Shown piece by piece: positions 1-7,304 of a stretch of 28,288 nucleotides of DNA. The notes under the pieces were generated by a model, which saw only the letters and a list, made by a program, of their open reading frames with translations, was not told where the DNA came from and searched no databases. Source of the DNA: a virus; the IMG/VR virus record IMGVR_UViG_3300025101_002729, positions 1-28,288 of that record, one strand, 5' to 3'. Each line of letters opens with the position of its first letter. Position 1 is the stretch's first letter. The position numbers were made by a program, and so were the translations under genes.

Positions 1-218
1 GGTATCTCTTCTGTGACATGATGTATAATTTTATCATTGAACTTAGCAAACCTATCTTTATTCTCTGCATAGTAAAGGGGTTTTTCATTTCCACTCACAG
101 TGAATGGAGATTCAGTTATGACAAAATGATCCACAACATCACCTAAAATGTTGAGACGCATCTCTAACAATTCTAGTTCATTGAAGAAAATAATAGAATC
201 AAATACTTTTCTTTTCAT
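1..218 (-). CDS. Glycosyltransferase family 17-like protein (N-terminus, cut by window edge)
   Basis: The reading frame begins at ATG 218-216, overlapping the stop of the upstream gene (TAATG), and stays open to the left edge, so about 72 N-terminal residues are visible. They read MKRKVFDSIIFFNEL followed by ELLEMRLNIL, then DHFVITES and KPLYYAENKDRF. This pattern (K-x-FD-x-IIFFNELELLEMRL, then FVI-x-E-S, then KPLY-x-x-x-NK-x-RF) is the start of the GT17 family, named for beta-1,4-mannosyl-glycoprotein N-acetylglucosaminyltransferases and common in bacterial and phage polysaccharide clusters. Its position as the last visible gene of a sugar cassette fits a role in glycan assembly. Donor and acceptor cannot be read from the sequence. 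It probably shares a transcript with the genes on its right. Confidence 0.75.
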   Translation of the reverse strand, partial: MKRKVFDSIIFFNELELLEMRLNILGDVVDHFVITESPFTVSGNEKPLYYAENKDRFAKFNDKIIHHVTEEI

Positions 219-991
219 TATATTTCAGTGAGGGTATACATGGGCATTACGGTGAAATTTGTATTACTTAAAACACATTCTATAGATTCTTTAGTGAATC
301 CACTATCGTCTTTAAACTTCTCTATTATAGCACGATCTACGACTTTTGGATCAACCCACCAATCTTCATACGGATTTCCTTGATTTGCTACATTTTTAAC
401 AACAAGTTCATATCCATAATCACTTAGAATTGCACCAGATTTCTTTTGCCATATTTCATCATAATATCCATCTATACCTGCTCGGTAAACTTCAGTTTCA
501 TATGTGATAACAGAAAATCTATAATCATCTAATGGCAAATTTTCTAGAGCAGCAAGTGTCGCCTCTGATGGATCAATATCTAATTGTAGATAATCAATTT
601 GCTTTGGATAGTTTCTTTCTTCAAAAAGTTTTTTGTAATCAAATGTAGTTGCATCAGTGCATATACATTTATTTTTTCTAATAGTGTTAAAGTATTCAAC
701 CTTTTCACTATCCAATTCAAATGAAACTCCAGTCCAATCATAATTTTTTTCCAATAAGTATGAGTTGTTTATTATTCTAGGCATGTCTGCACCTATCTCA
801 ACATAATACCCATTCTTTTTACCATCCAACATACTCAATACAAAGATGTCTTGCATTGATTGTGACCAGTTTGCCTCTACATTTTCAGAATTTTTAAACT
901 GATGCCTCAGTCTGTAATGATCTTTTTTATCATATCGAAGCCAATAATTTGGTGCTCTATTCTCTTCCATATTAATTTTTCCAGTAGTCAT
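218..991 (-). CDS. FkbM-like SAM-dependent methyltransferase
   Basis: A 257-residue protein. The segment around residues 43-70 (SQSMQDIFVLSMLDGKKNG then YYVEIGA) is the usual entry of FkbM-type methyltransferases: a Q-D hydrophobic helix followed by the glycine-containing SAM-binding motif I (VEIGA). A later acidic strand (YLQLDIDPSE, about residues 134-143) corresponds to the motif after the SAM site. Such enzymes O-methylate sugars in surface polysaccharides, which fits the neighbours. The normal N-D after EIGA is replaced by D-M-P. Two starts are possible. The ATG at 991 has a strong Shine-Dalgarno (GGAGG, 6 nt upstream) and overlaps the previous gene by 20 bp. The ATG at 970 lies 1 nt after that gene's stop but has only a weak site. 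I chose 991. Confidence 0.75.
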   Translation of the reverse strand: MTTGKINMEENRAPNYWLRYDKKDHYRLRHQFKNSENVEANWSQSMQDIFVLSMLDGKKNGYYVEIGADMPRIINNSYLLEKNYDWTGVSFELDSEKVEYFNTIRKNKCICTDATTFDYKKLFEERNYPKQIDYLQLDIDPSEATLAALENLPLDDYRFSVITYETEVYRAGIDGYYDEIWQKKSGAILSDYGYELVVKNVANQGNPYEDWWVDPKVVDRAIIEKFKDDSGFTKESIECVLSNTNFTVMPMYTLTEI

Positions 992-1964
992 ATATCCCCT
1001 CCGTTACTTCATATTCCATATCTTTTACTTTACGATTTGGTTGTTTCATTGCCCAGACAAACATACTTTCAATTAATTCTTCTAGGTTAGTATTGTCTTT
1101 AAACTTAAGCAAATTTTTTGCCTTGTCATGATTACAATACGCATGTTTTGCTTCATGTCTAGGAGGGCCATGTTCTATCGGAACATCATATCCATATTTT
1201 TTACCAATATCCTGAACTGTTTTTGCAACCTGATTGAGTGTAAAGAATTTATCAGCACCAATATTAAATGTTTCTCCATCAAATTCTTTTAATAATATAT
1301 CAAAAGGATTCATATAGTATTTAATATCAGAAAACGCACGGGTTTGTTCCCCATCACCATAAACAAGTATGGGTTGACCGTTTAGAGTCTTGCGAATAAA
1401 AATACCAATTACATTACGATATCTATCCCAAATATTTTGATAAGTTCCTAAAACATTATGTGGTCTGACAATATTATATCTTAATCCAAACTGCTTCTCT
1501 GCCATCTTTAGATCACATTCTACGGCATACTTTGCCATACCGTATGGATCTATGGGTTGTGGTTGTTTATCCTCTGTAAACGGTGGTTCCTGTGCACCAT
1601 ATACTGCCATCGATGATGTAAATATCATCTTAGTTTTATATGTAATACATGGATTGATAAGATTTGCAGAACAAATAAGATTGTTACGATAATTATAATT
1701 ACGAATAAATGGTGATAATCCTTCAGCAGCATACGCAGCAAAATGAAGCAATACTTGAGGTTTATGTTCCTCAAACAATGCTTCAACCTTTTTTCTTCTC
1801 TCTAAATTTAATTTAACAAATTCAAAGTTCTCACCCTTCGTGATAAACGCTTTATGCCCACCGGATAGGTCATCAATACCAATCACATGATGTCCATTTT
1901 TAATCAAGTGGCGAGTGTAATTAGCACCAAGTAATCCGGCACATCCGGTTACAAAAATCTTCAT
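972..1964 (-). CDS. NAD-dependent sugar-nucleotide epimerase (GalE-like extended SDR)
   Basis: A 330-residue extended short-chain dehydrogenase/reductase. The N-terminus has the Rossmann nucleotide motif GCAGLLG (residues 7-13), and the catalytic set is TSS (116-118) with Y141-x3-K145 (YGMAK). The HFAAYAAEG stretch and the VYG-x-x-x-x-PPFTED loop are typical of UDP-glucose/UDP-galactose 4-epimerases and related UDP-sugar epimerases. Length matches that family (about 330-340 aa). It probably interconverts a nucleotide sugar used by the glycosyltransferases beside it. The start ATG at 1964 overlaps the stop of the preceding gene by 4 bp (ATGA), so translation is probably coupled. The exact sugar is not determined by these motifs. 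Confidence 0.85.
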   Translation of the reverse strand: MKIFVTGCAGLLGANYTRHLIKNGHHVIGIDDLSGGHKAFITKGENFEFVKLNLERRKKVEALFEEHKPQVLLHFAAYAAEGLSPFIRNYNYRNNLICSANLINPCITYKTKMIFTSSMAVYGAQEPPFTEDKQPQPIDPYGMAKYAVECDLKMAEKQFGLRYNIVRPHNVLGTYQNIWDRYRNVIGIFIRKTLNGQPILVYGDGEQTRAFSDIKYYMNPFDILLKEFDGETFNIGADKFFTLNQVAKTVQDIGKKYGYDVPIEHGPPRHEAKHAYCNHDKAKNLLKFKDNTNLEELIESMFVWAMKQPNRKVKDMEYEVTEGIYDYWKN

Positions 1965-2773
1965 CGATAATCTAGAATAAATTTACGTTGATCCTCTGTA
2001 TTTTTCCAACTACATGGAAAAACAGGAAGATAGTTATCCAATTCCATCACATGAACTTCAACATCTGTTTTCATCAGCATACTATAATTCAAATGCTCTG
2101 TCAATAACAAGTCAGTTGTATATAGGTTCTTTATTTGAGTGGAGCACAGAGCTGCTGCCATTGCGAAAGTTCCCACACCAGACAGTGCTACATTCTTTGC
2201 ACTCATCAATGTTGCAAAGTCATCTGCTACTGTAGAAGATTGAACTTTTACCTTATCAATCTTCATAAGTTCATGAACTATAGGATTGTTTCTATCTGGT
2301 TCTGTAATAAGAATACATTTCTCAAATGAATCAATAAGATTTAGATAAAAGATAAGTGGGTTTGGAATATAATTTGTTGGTGGATCAAAGACACGATGAT
2401 AATTATCACCACTACGAAGATGCATTACAATTGTATCATCACCAATAGAATCTTTCTTTGGTAAGACTAAATTAGGTGCGATACGTTTACATACACGACG
2501 CATATTACGATATACATGCTCGACACCAACACCGATTTCATTACCACCCTCATAACATCCATGCTCACAATGAACTAATGCCTCCCAAGCATAGAATCTA
2601 CCTGATTGTTTTATATTATCAGATCCAAAATTCACTGTAAATTTAGATATTATATCGTGATCAAGTGTCTGAGTGAAATCAGTTTTATTTTTCTCAGCAG
2701 CCATAATACAATTAGCAACTTGCTGTATATTATTTCCTAAACGACCCGACCAATGGGAAACAGAAAAACTCAT
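1961..2773 (-). CDS. Glycosyltransferase, family 11 / fucosyltransferase-like (tentative)
   Basis: A 270-residue protein. Residues 10-16 (GRLGNNI) followed by an alanine/asparagine helix, and residues 118-125 (HLRSGDNY), resemble the GRLGNQ-like and H-x-R-x-GD-Y motifs of alpha-1,2/alpha-1,6-fucosyltransferases, in which the second motif contacts GDP-fucose. A later segment (about 197-209, LSGVGTFAMAAAL) resembles the conserved S-x-S-TF-x-WW-x-A region in a degraded form. The gene lies between an epimerase and a methyltransferase and downstream of a GDP-mannose epimerase, consistent with a GDP-sugar donor. Another GT-B-like transferase without fucose specificity is possible. It overlaps both neighbours by 4 bp. 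Confidence 0.55.
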   Translation of the reverse strand: MSFSVSHWSGRLGNNIQQVANCIMAAEKNKTDFTQTLDHDIISKFTVNFGSDNIKQSGRFYAWEALVHCEHGCYEGGNEIGVGVEHVYRNMRRVCKRIAPNLVLPKKDSIGDDTIVMHLRSGDNYHRVFDPPTNYIPNPLIFYLNLIDSFEKCILITEPDRNNPIVHELMKIDKVKVQSSTVADDFATLMSAKNVALSGVGTFAMAAALCSTQIKNLYTTDLLLTEHLNYSMLMKTDVEVHVMELDNYLPVFPCSWKNTEDQRKFILDYR

Positions 2774-3579
2774 GGTGTAATAATTAATTCATTTTGAATA
2801 TTAGGAATATCTTGTTTCCAATTTATAAACTTAGGATTGTTCTTGTTAAAATGTAAATCATTTAATTCGTTACGAAGAACAAATACTTCTTCCCAATCAA
2901 TTCCATCCTTAAATCTCTTTATTGCATCTAAATTTTTAATTTTTATGAAAGTCATTCCATAATCACCCGGATGATGGGAAAGAAAAATGTCATGATCATC
3001 ATATTCAGTTAGTTCCATAACATTTTTAGGGAGATTAAAAAATTCAGTAATCGCTTCATCTACTCTTCTATACTCCTTTCCTGCTATCATATCTCCCTTT
3101 GTAGTATGATCCCAGTGAGAATCATGAAAAATGAAATATCCATTTTCATTAATATGATTTGACCAAAAATAAAGTTCTGCAAGAACAATCTCTCTTGTAT
3201 GTAACGTGTCTACAAAAATTATATCAAAAGGATCTACACACCAATTTTTTCCTAATGTTACACTATCTGCTTGACATCTAACATAGTCGTCATTTAAAAA
3301 TTTTTCTCCTCCGTTCACAGATAATCCTGAAAAATTTAAATCGCATCCATAAACGTGATTATTATTTTCAGAAGCATTAACAGATAAAGCGATAGATGAT
3401 GCACCGTCACGAACACCAAGATCTAAAAATCTTTTATTCTTTACATCCTTTACCAGATCAATTAACAATAAAGAATTAGTTCCTAAATCACAAAATCTAG
3501 TATCACTAAGAAAGTTAATAACTCCTTCAGAAGCAATTTTTTCTTTAATATACCAAGACCACCATTTTAAATCAGACAT
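2770..3579 (-). CDS. Class I SAM-dependent methyltransferase (Methyltransf_24-like)
   Basis: A 269-residue protein. Residues about 51-62 (FLDLGVRDGASS) form SAM motif I with an acidic residue and a glycine loop. About 70 residues on comes DIIFVDTLHT, where the D-x-x-H is the signature of the Methyltransf_24 / cephalosporin-hydroxylase-like group, and GYFIFHDSHWD follows as the post-motif strand. In phage and bacterial polysaccharide loci these enzymes methylate sugars. The tail (about residues 200-269) is not recognisable. The gene overlaps the upstream SDR gene by 8 bp and the downstream transferase by 4 bp, so it belongs to the same operon. Substrate unknown. Confidence 0.7.
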   Translation of the reverse strand: MSDLKWWSWYIKEKIASEGVINFLSDTRFCDLGTNSLLLIDLVKDVKNKRFLDLGVRDGASSIALSVNASENNNHVYGCDLNFSGLSVNGGEKFLNDDYVRCQADSVTLGKNWCVDPFDIIFVDTLHTREIVLAELYFWSNHINENGYFIFHDSHWDHTTKGDMIAGKEYRRVDEAITEFFNLPKNVMELTEYDDHDIFLSHHPGDYGMTFIKIKNLDAIKRFKDGIDWEEVFVLRNELNDLHFNKNNPKFINWKQDIPNIQNELIITP

Positions 3580-4420
3580 AATTTTTTTTCATCTCCTCAA
3601 AGACTTTTGAAACACCCTCTTTAACAGAGGTTTTAGATTTCCAAAATTTTTGTATGTAAGGATCTGATACGTTTCGAGCATCTTTCTGCACTTCATCTAC
3701 AGATTCTGATCGTCTGATCACAACTTCTTTTCCAATGTTGGAAAATAATTTTTGTATACTCTGTGCAATTTCCAGTATAGTTGTGCAATTACCAGTAGTA
3801 ATATGAAGTTCGTCGTCAGAAGTAAGTCTATCATAATTTGCCATGACAGCTTCCAACGCTTCGCAACAGTCTTCTGCATAAAGAAACTCCCTTGCTTCAG
3901 TTCCATCTGTCATCATATCTATGACACCAGTTTCAAATCCTTTACGAATGAAATCTGTGATGACATGTGCCTTTTCCATATCCTTTTCAATGCCATAAAC
4001 ATTCCAAAATTTGACAATTAATCCACCAAGAGACTTGGTATAAAGTTCGCCAACTCTTTTTAACACACCATAAGGTGAGTATGACATGTTACTCATTTGT
4101 GATGATGCAAATACAAAAGGTTTATTATATTTTTGTAATAACCCAAATGTATTTGCCATCAGTCTAGTGTTGTTATCTATGAACTGAAATGTGTGTTGAT
4201 ATTTTTTAAGATAATGTGATCCACCAACATCAAATGCTAAAAAGAAAACAAAATCTGACAACATTATTTTACGATGCAATTCTGGATTAGGAATCACAGT
4301 CATATCTTCATGTTGACCGTTTGTAATATCAAACTCTAAGACTTCATAATTTTTCTTGCGAAAATATTCTGCAAGATATGCTCCTATCTGTCCACCGGAG
4401 CCTAATATACTAACTCTCAT
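3572..4420 (-). CDS. NAD-dependent epimerase/dehydratase (extended SDR)
   Basis: A 282-residue protein. The N-terminus MRVSILGSGGQIGAYL carries the GxGGxxG-type nucleotide-binding loop. SSQ (about residues 106-108) and YGVLK (about 117-121) supply the catalytic S and Y-x3-K of extended SDRs. Shortly after come KFWNVYG, like the R-x-x-NVYG-P segment of sugar-nucleotide epimerases and dehydratases, and EFLYAEDCCEA, like the FIYV-x-D substrate-loop motif. It is slightly shorter than typical family members (about 310 aa). It lies 2 bp after the GDP-mannose epimerase and upstream of a methyltransferase, suggesting it makes or modifies the same nucleotide sugar. Reaction not assignable. Confidence 0.8.
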   Translation of the reverse strand: MRVSILGSGGQIGAYLAEYFRKKNYEVLEFDITNGQHEDMTVIPNPELHRKIMLSDFVFFLAFDVGGSHYLKKYQHTFQFIDNNTRLMANTFGLLQKYNKPFVFASSQMSNMSYSPYGVLKRVGELYTKSLGGLIVKFWNVYGIEKDMEKAHVITDFIRKGFETGVIDMMTDGTEAREFLYAEDCCEALEAVMANYDRLTSDDELHITTGNCTTILEIAQSIQKLFSNIGKEVVIRRSESVDEVQKDARNVSDPYIQKFWKSKTSVKEGVSKVFEEMKKNYV

Positions 4421-4422
4421 AA

Positions 4423-5556
4423 TTAACCTGCAATCATTGCCTCGTTTAAAATTGGATCTGCTTCCTGATAAAGTTCTTTAGATATTTGCCAACTTATCCA
4501 ACCATATGTTTTCTTGATACCTTCCTCTAAAGTTTGCTCATAATCCCACCCAAGTTTCTCACGAATAAGATCATTGTTAGAATTACGACCACGCACTCCT
4601 AGAGGGCCATCAATATGATTTTTCTTAATTGTTTTATTTGCAACTTTAGCAGCAGTCTCTACCAATTGATTAATAGTAACCATCTCCTCAGACCCTATGT
4701 TTACAGGCCCTAGAAAATCGGAATCCATAAGCCTACGGGTTGCTTCAATACATTCGTCGATGTAGAGGAAGGATCTTGTTTGTTCTCCGTCTCCCCATAC
4801 TTCAATCTCATCTCCGCTGGTAGCGTAGGCAACCTTTCTGCAGATGGCAGCGGGAGCCTTTTCTCTTCCTCCTTTCCATGTTCCTTCTGGCCCGAAGATG
4901 TTATGGTAACGAGCAATCCTAACAGGGATACCATGATTACGATTATAAGAGAGATATAACCTCTCAGAAAAGAGTTTTTCCCATCCGTATTCGGAATCAG
5001 GGTTAGCAGGGTAAGCGGATTCTTCACGACAGTCTGGGTTATTAGGGTCTAGTTGATTGTGTTCTGGATACATACATGCAGACCCAGAATAAAATATCTT
5101 TGTTTTCCAGAGTAACTTAGATCTATTTGCTTCTGTCCAATCTTTCTTTTCACCATCGAATGTTTCATTCAACTTTCTTTGTTCTTCTAAAACATTTAAA
5201 TTAATTGATACTGAGTTGTGCATGATATCTGCATCATTCTCTCCTGTGAATACAAACCCTGCACCACCCATGTCAGCAGCAAATTGATATATCTCATCAA
5301 ATGGTTCAATGTGTTGATAAGGAACTGAATTATAAAAATTACCTTGATAACCTTTAAATTCAAGGACACGTTTTACAAAATGAACATCACGTAAATCACC
5401 TTGAATAAATTCATGTGCTTCACTGTCTGAAAATTCAGGATATTTTAAATCAACTCCACGCACCCAGTATCCCTCGGATTTAAGTCGCTTAACCATGTGA
5501 CTTCCAATAAAGCCACCAGCACCGAGAACAAGTGCAGTTTTTTTAAATTTACTCAT
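4423..5556 (-). CDS. GDP-mannose 3,5-epimerase-like enzyme
   Basis: A 377-residue extended SDR, with the nucleotide loop at residues 12-18 (GAGGFIG). The segment FAADMGGAGF is diagnostic for GDP-mannose 3,5-epimerases, which convert GDP-D-mannose to GDP-L-galactose/L-gulose. SGSACMYPE (157-165) holds the cysteine matching the catalytic Cys of the plant enzyme. REESAYPANPDSEYGWEK contains Y190-x3-K194, and ARYHNIFGPEGTWKGGREKAP holds the second catalytic lysine region. Two insertions (about 69-84 and 128-148) are not obvious in plant enzymes. It is the first gene of the sugar cassette and sits directly behind a perfect sigma-70 promoter, so it is probably expressed early. The mannose-6-phosphate isomerase cupin about 2 kb upstream could feed the same pathway. 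Confidence 0.88.
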   Translation of the reverse strand: MSKFKKTALVLGAGGFIGSHMVKRLKSEGYWVRGVDLKYPEFSDSEAHEFIQGDLRDVHFVKRVLEFKGYQGNFYNSVPYQHIEPFDEIYQFAADMGGAGFVFTGENDADIMHNSVSINLNVLEEQRKLNETFDGEKKDWTEANRSKLLWKTKIFYSGSACMYPEHNQLDPNNPDCREESAYPANPDSEYGWEKLFSERLYLSYNRNHGIPVRIARYHNIFGPEGTWKGGREKAPAAICRKVAYATSGDEIEVWGDGEQTRSFLYIDECIEATRRLMDSDFLGPVNIGSEEMVTINQLVETAAKVANKTIKKNHIDGPLGVRGRNSNNDLIREKLGWDYEQTLEEGIKKTYGWISWQISKELYQEADPILNEAMIAG

Positions 5557-5576
5557 GCGATTATCGTATTATAATT

Positions 5577-5605
5577 ATTATAAGAAATTAAGAATTAAAT
5601 GTCAA
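5577..5605 (-). promoter_or_regulatory. Consensus sigma-70 promoter for the sugar cassette
   Basis: Read on the minus strand, TTGACA (5605-5600) is followed by a 17-nt spacer and TATAAT (5582-5577), a perfect match to the bacterial housekeeping promoter. The predicted start is near 5570, giving a leader of about 14 nt before the ATG at 5556. It lies between the stop at 5608 and the GDP-mannose epimerase gene. A second TATAAT-like hexamer lies a few bases downstream. Host-type promoters of this kind drive early genes in T4-like marine phages. Confidence 0.85.
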
Positions 5606-5607
5606 TC

Positions 5608-5814
5608 TTAGAATCTTCCGGGGAAGGCATCGTGAAGTGTTTCAATCATACTTACAAGTGTATCATGATCGCTACTGGCATCACTATCATGTGTATGTGA
5701 TTTCAATTCAGCGACTGCTTCTTCCAATGCTTTGAGTCTTGCCTCTACCTCTACATCATATTTTGACATAGAAGCACCTGTTGCAGACTTTGCTGCTTTT
5801 CCTTTTGCTGCCAT
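5608..5814 (-). CDS. Small coiled-coil protein, conserved hypothetical
   Basis: A 68-residue protein of unknown function. The N-terminus (about 15 residues) is rich in Ala, Gly and Lys. Residues about 18-41 (SKYDVEVEARLKALEEAVAE, then LKSH) show heptad spacing of hydrophobic residues and probably form a coiled coil. An acidic HTHDSDASSDHD stretch and a short helix ending FPGRF follow. I recognise the V-E-A-R-L-K-ALE coiled-coil type from small proteins of marine T4-like phages. The gene is followed by the sigma-70 promoter of the sugar cassette. A start at Met16 is possible, but the Met1 ATG at 5814 gives the complete frame. Confidence 0.7.
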   Translation of the reverse strand: MAAKGKAAKSATGASMSKYDVEVEARLKALEEAVAELKSHTHDSDASSDHDTLVSMIETLHDAFPGRF

Positions 5815-5831
5815 GGTTTTATTAATTTTCT

Positions 5832-6059
5832 TTATTTAGTATTGGTATAGCAGGGGACATCTTCTGGATCTAACCATTTAGTATATTCAAAATCCTCCAT
5901 TGCTGTATCTATTTGCATAAAATTATCGCAAAGATACATGTCCCTCCATCTTTGAGTTGATTCATTAAACTTTTGGATACGATAATCTTTAAAACCGTTT
6001 GGAAGTAAGTCATCCATTTCAATGTATCGGTATGGGAAACGTTCTAGAATTACATTCAT
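5832..6059 (-). CDS. Hypothetical protein, 75 aa
   Basis: A 75-residue protein with many aromatic and acidic residues (N-terminus MNVILERFPYRYIEMDDLLP, C-terminus ending in PEDVPCYTNTK). No signal peptide, membrane segment or known motif is visible. Its ATG overlaps the stop of the preceding gene by 4 bp (ATGA), which supports it as a real, translationally coupled gene. I do not recognise its function. Confidence 0.6.
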   Translation of the reverse strand: MNVILERFPYRYIEMDDLLPNGFKDYRIQKFNESTQRWRDMYLCDNFMQIDTAMEDFEYTKWLDPEDVPCYTNTK

Positions 6060-6271
6060 GAGAGATCCTCTAGTATAACTTCCATCATTATATCATAATC
6101 CTCATAGTGATTGCCAGTAAATTCTATATTTTCTTTATTATTGTAATATCTTTTAACTTTTTTAAAAAGTTTTGGATGAGATACATCAAGAAAAAATTCT
6201 TTGTTGACAGCACCAAGTAGGGTGTGAATATCCCTTTTAAATTTGTTTTTAAGCGTCATTGCTTTATACAT
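6056..6271 (-). CDS. Hypothetical protein, 71 aa, directly behind a sigma-70 promoter
   Basis: A 71-residue protein, basic at its N-terminus and acidic at its C-terminus (ending MMEVILEDLS), of unknown function. The -10 box of the promoter at 6281-6309 ends only 10 nt before the ATG at 6271. The transcript would therefore be nearly leaderless, or translation would begin at Met5 (ATG at 6259). Neither start has a clear Shine-Dalgarno. It is the first gene of a two-gene unit with the 75-aa protein, with an ATGA overlap. Confidence 0.6.
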   Translation of the reverse strand: MYKAMTLKNKFKRDIHTLLGAVNKEFFLDVSHPKLFKKVKRYYNNKENIEFTGNHYEDYDIMMEVILEDLS

Positions 6272-6280
6272 TTACAGTTT

Positions 6281-6309
6281 ATTTTAAATTTAATCTGCGA
6301 TAATGTCAA
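6281..6309 (-). promoter_or_regulatory. Sigma-70 promoter whose -35 contains a stop codon
   Basis: On the minus strand TTGACA (6309-6304) is followed by a 17-nt spacer and TAAAAT (6286-6281), one mismatch from consensus. The TGA stop of the upstream 43-aa gene (6308-6306) lies inside the -35 hexamer. The predicted start is near 6274, only about 3 nt before the ATG at 6271. Confidence 0.75.
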
Positions 6310-6437
6310 GCATCGGATCCCCGACCAGTTGTATATAATTCTATTATAGCCTCATCTTCTTTACTTACCTTCTTTTTCCTCTGAATTGCTCGGTAATCTT
6401 CATGTAATCTTTCTAAAGCAACCTTTTTATCAGGCAT
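6306..6437 (-). CDS. Small conserved hypothetical protein, 43 aa
   Basis: A 43-residue frame translated by hand from ATG 6437-6435 to TGA 6308-6306: MPDKKVALERLHEDYRAIQR, then KKKVSKEDEAIIELYTTGRG, then SDA. It is highly charged and helical, with a regular hydrophobic pattern (VALERLHEDYRAI and DEAIIELY) and clean codon use. It fills a stretch that would otherwise be an unexplained 190-bp gap. I recognise this type from small proteins of marine T4-like phages but know no function. The start lies 12 nt downstream of a TATAAT-containing repeat (6450-6463). No strong ribosome binding site is visible. Confidence 0.65.
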   Translation of the reverse strand: MPDKKVALERLHEDYRAIQRKKKVSKEDEAIIELYTTGRGSDA

Positions 6438-6449
6438 TGTAGTATGGCG

Positions 6450-6463
6450 ACGTATATTATATA
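6450..6463 (-). promoter_or_regulatory. 14-bp repeated AT-rich element, copy 1 (possible promoter)
   Basis: On the minus strand this reads TATATAATATACGT. It lies directly after the stop codon of the 75-aa membrane protein and 12 nt before the ATG of the 43-aa protein. The identical 14-mer occurs at 15722-15735 with almost the same distance (13 nt) to a start codon. It contains TATAAT but has no convincing -35 box. Confidence 0.4.
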
Positions 6464-6691
6464 TTATCTACGAATTATTATGACATCATCATCGTCATCA
6501 TCTTCAACATTAAATACTAAAAGTTCTTCACCTGATTTAACGTCTGTCATTTCTGGGTGAATATTTTGTCTTTTGATTGGTTTGTTTAGAGAATCAATAG
6601 TGGTAGTCATCATCTTCCACATGAAAGCAAATGTTGCACCAAATACACCTACAAAAAATATAAGGAAGATAAAAACAGTAAAATCATTCAT
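6464..6691 (-). CDS. Single-pass membrane protein with poly-Asp tail
   Basis: A 75-residue protein. Residues about 4-27 (FTVFIFLIFFVGVFGATFAF then MWKM) form one strong transmembrane helix at the N-terminus. The rest is soluble and ends in six consecutive aspartates followed by VIIIRR. Positive residues after the helix (K26, K37, R41) suggest the C-terminus is cytoplasmic. Function unknown. It overlaps the upstream gene by 4 bp (ATGA), and the two probably form a pair of membrane proteins. Confidence 0.65.
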   Translation of the reverse strand: MNDFTVFIFLIFFVGVFGATFAFMWKMMTTTIDSLNKPIKRQNIHPEMTDVKSGEELLVFNVEDDDDDDVIIIRR

Positions 6692-7047
6692 TGTCGTTGA
6701 AATAACTTTTGAATAGGAACTTGTTTTATTTTATCAATTATATCAGTCTCTATCTTATCTAATATATTAACATCAATATGCATAAATGGTGGAATGATTC
6801 CTAACATTCTTAATAGACCATCAACAAATAATGCAAGAGTGGTGAATCCAAGAATCATACTGATAACAGTGGCATCGCGATTATGCTTTGCCATTGATAT
6901 CTCATCAATCTCTCTTGCTTGATTCACTGCCTCTTTAACAGCTGCTTCAATGAGTAAATTAACTTCTTCTTTAGTGTAAGAATCGTTTTTTCTTTTGAGT
7001 TTAGTAACAGTAGTTACTGGAAACTCTCTGATTAGTGTATCGATCAT
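6688..7047 (-). CDS. Membrane protein, hypothetical, 119 aa
   Basis: A 119-residue protein. The first 55 residues form a charged, helical domain (SYTKEEVNLLIEAAVKEAVN). Residues about 60-85 (ATVISMILGFTTLALFVDGL then LRMLGI) form one transmembrane helix, and a helical tail ends in LFQRQ. Function unknown. The gene follows the zinc-ribbon gene by 8 bp and overlaps the next membrane protein by 4 bp. Confidence 0.65.
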   Translation of the reverse strand: MIDTLIREFPVTTVTKLKRKNDSYTKEEVNLLIEAAVKEAVNQAREIDEISMAKHNRDATVISMILGFTTLALFVDGLLRMLGIIPPFMHIDVNILDKIETDIIDKIKQVPIQKLFQRQ

Positions 7048-7055
7048 GTTAAGAC

Positions 7056-7304
7056 TTAACGTATTTCAAAGTCAAGTTTTCTGACTTTTCTTTTTCTTCT
7101 TTGTTCTTGCCAAGCAAGTTCTTCTGGTGTTAATGCTTTCGCATCTGTTTTTTGTGTATTATTATTTAACATTATAACTTTCTTTAGATTTTTTGCCGTA
7201 AATGAATCGCCTGTTACAACCAACATGTTAGGACATCCACATGACTCTGGTTTCTTACTACTGGTTATCTCTTTATTACAATCTTTGCATTTTACAATAA
7301 TCAT
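7056..7304 (-). CDS. Zinc-ribbon-like small protein
   Basis: An 82-residue protein. C6-x2-C9 near the N-terminus (KCKDCNKEI) and a C-G-C pair (C22, C24, in ESCGCPNM) could bind one zinc as a compact ribbon. The middle is lysine- and asparagine-rich. The C-terminus is strongly basic (WQEQRRKRKVRKLDFEIR), suggesting nucleic-acid contact, though this is only inference. Translation is coupled to the mannose-6-phosphate isomerase gene by an ATGA overlap at 7301-7304. Confidence 0.6.
   Translation of the reverse strand: MIIVKCKDCNKEITSSKKPESCGCPNMLVVTGDSFTAKNLKKVIMLNNNTQKTDAKALTPEELAWQEQRRKRKVRKLDFEIR

Noticed and set aside
902-1090. Plus-strand open frames opposite the sugar, nrdA and virion-like genes
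   Set aside because: All are shadows of well-supported minus-strand genes. None has a recognisable domain or ribosome binding site.
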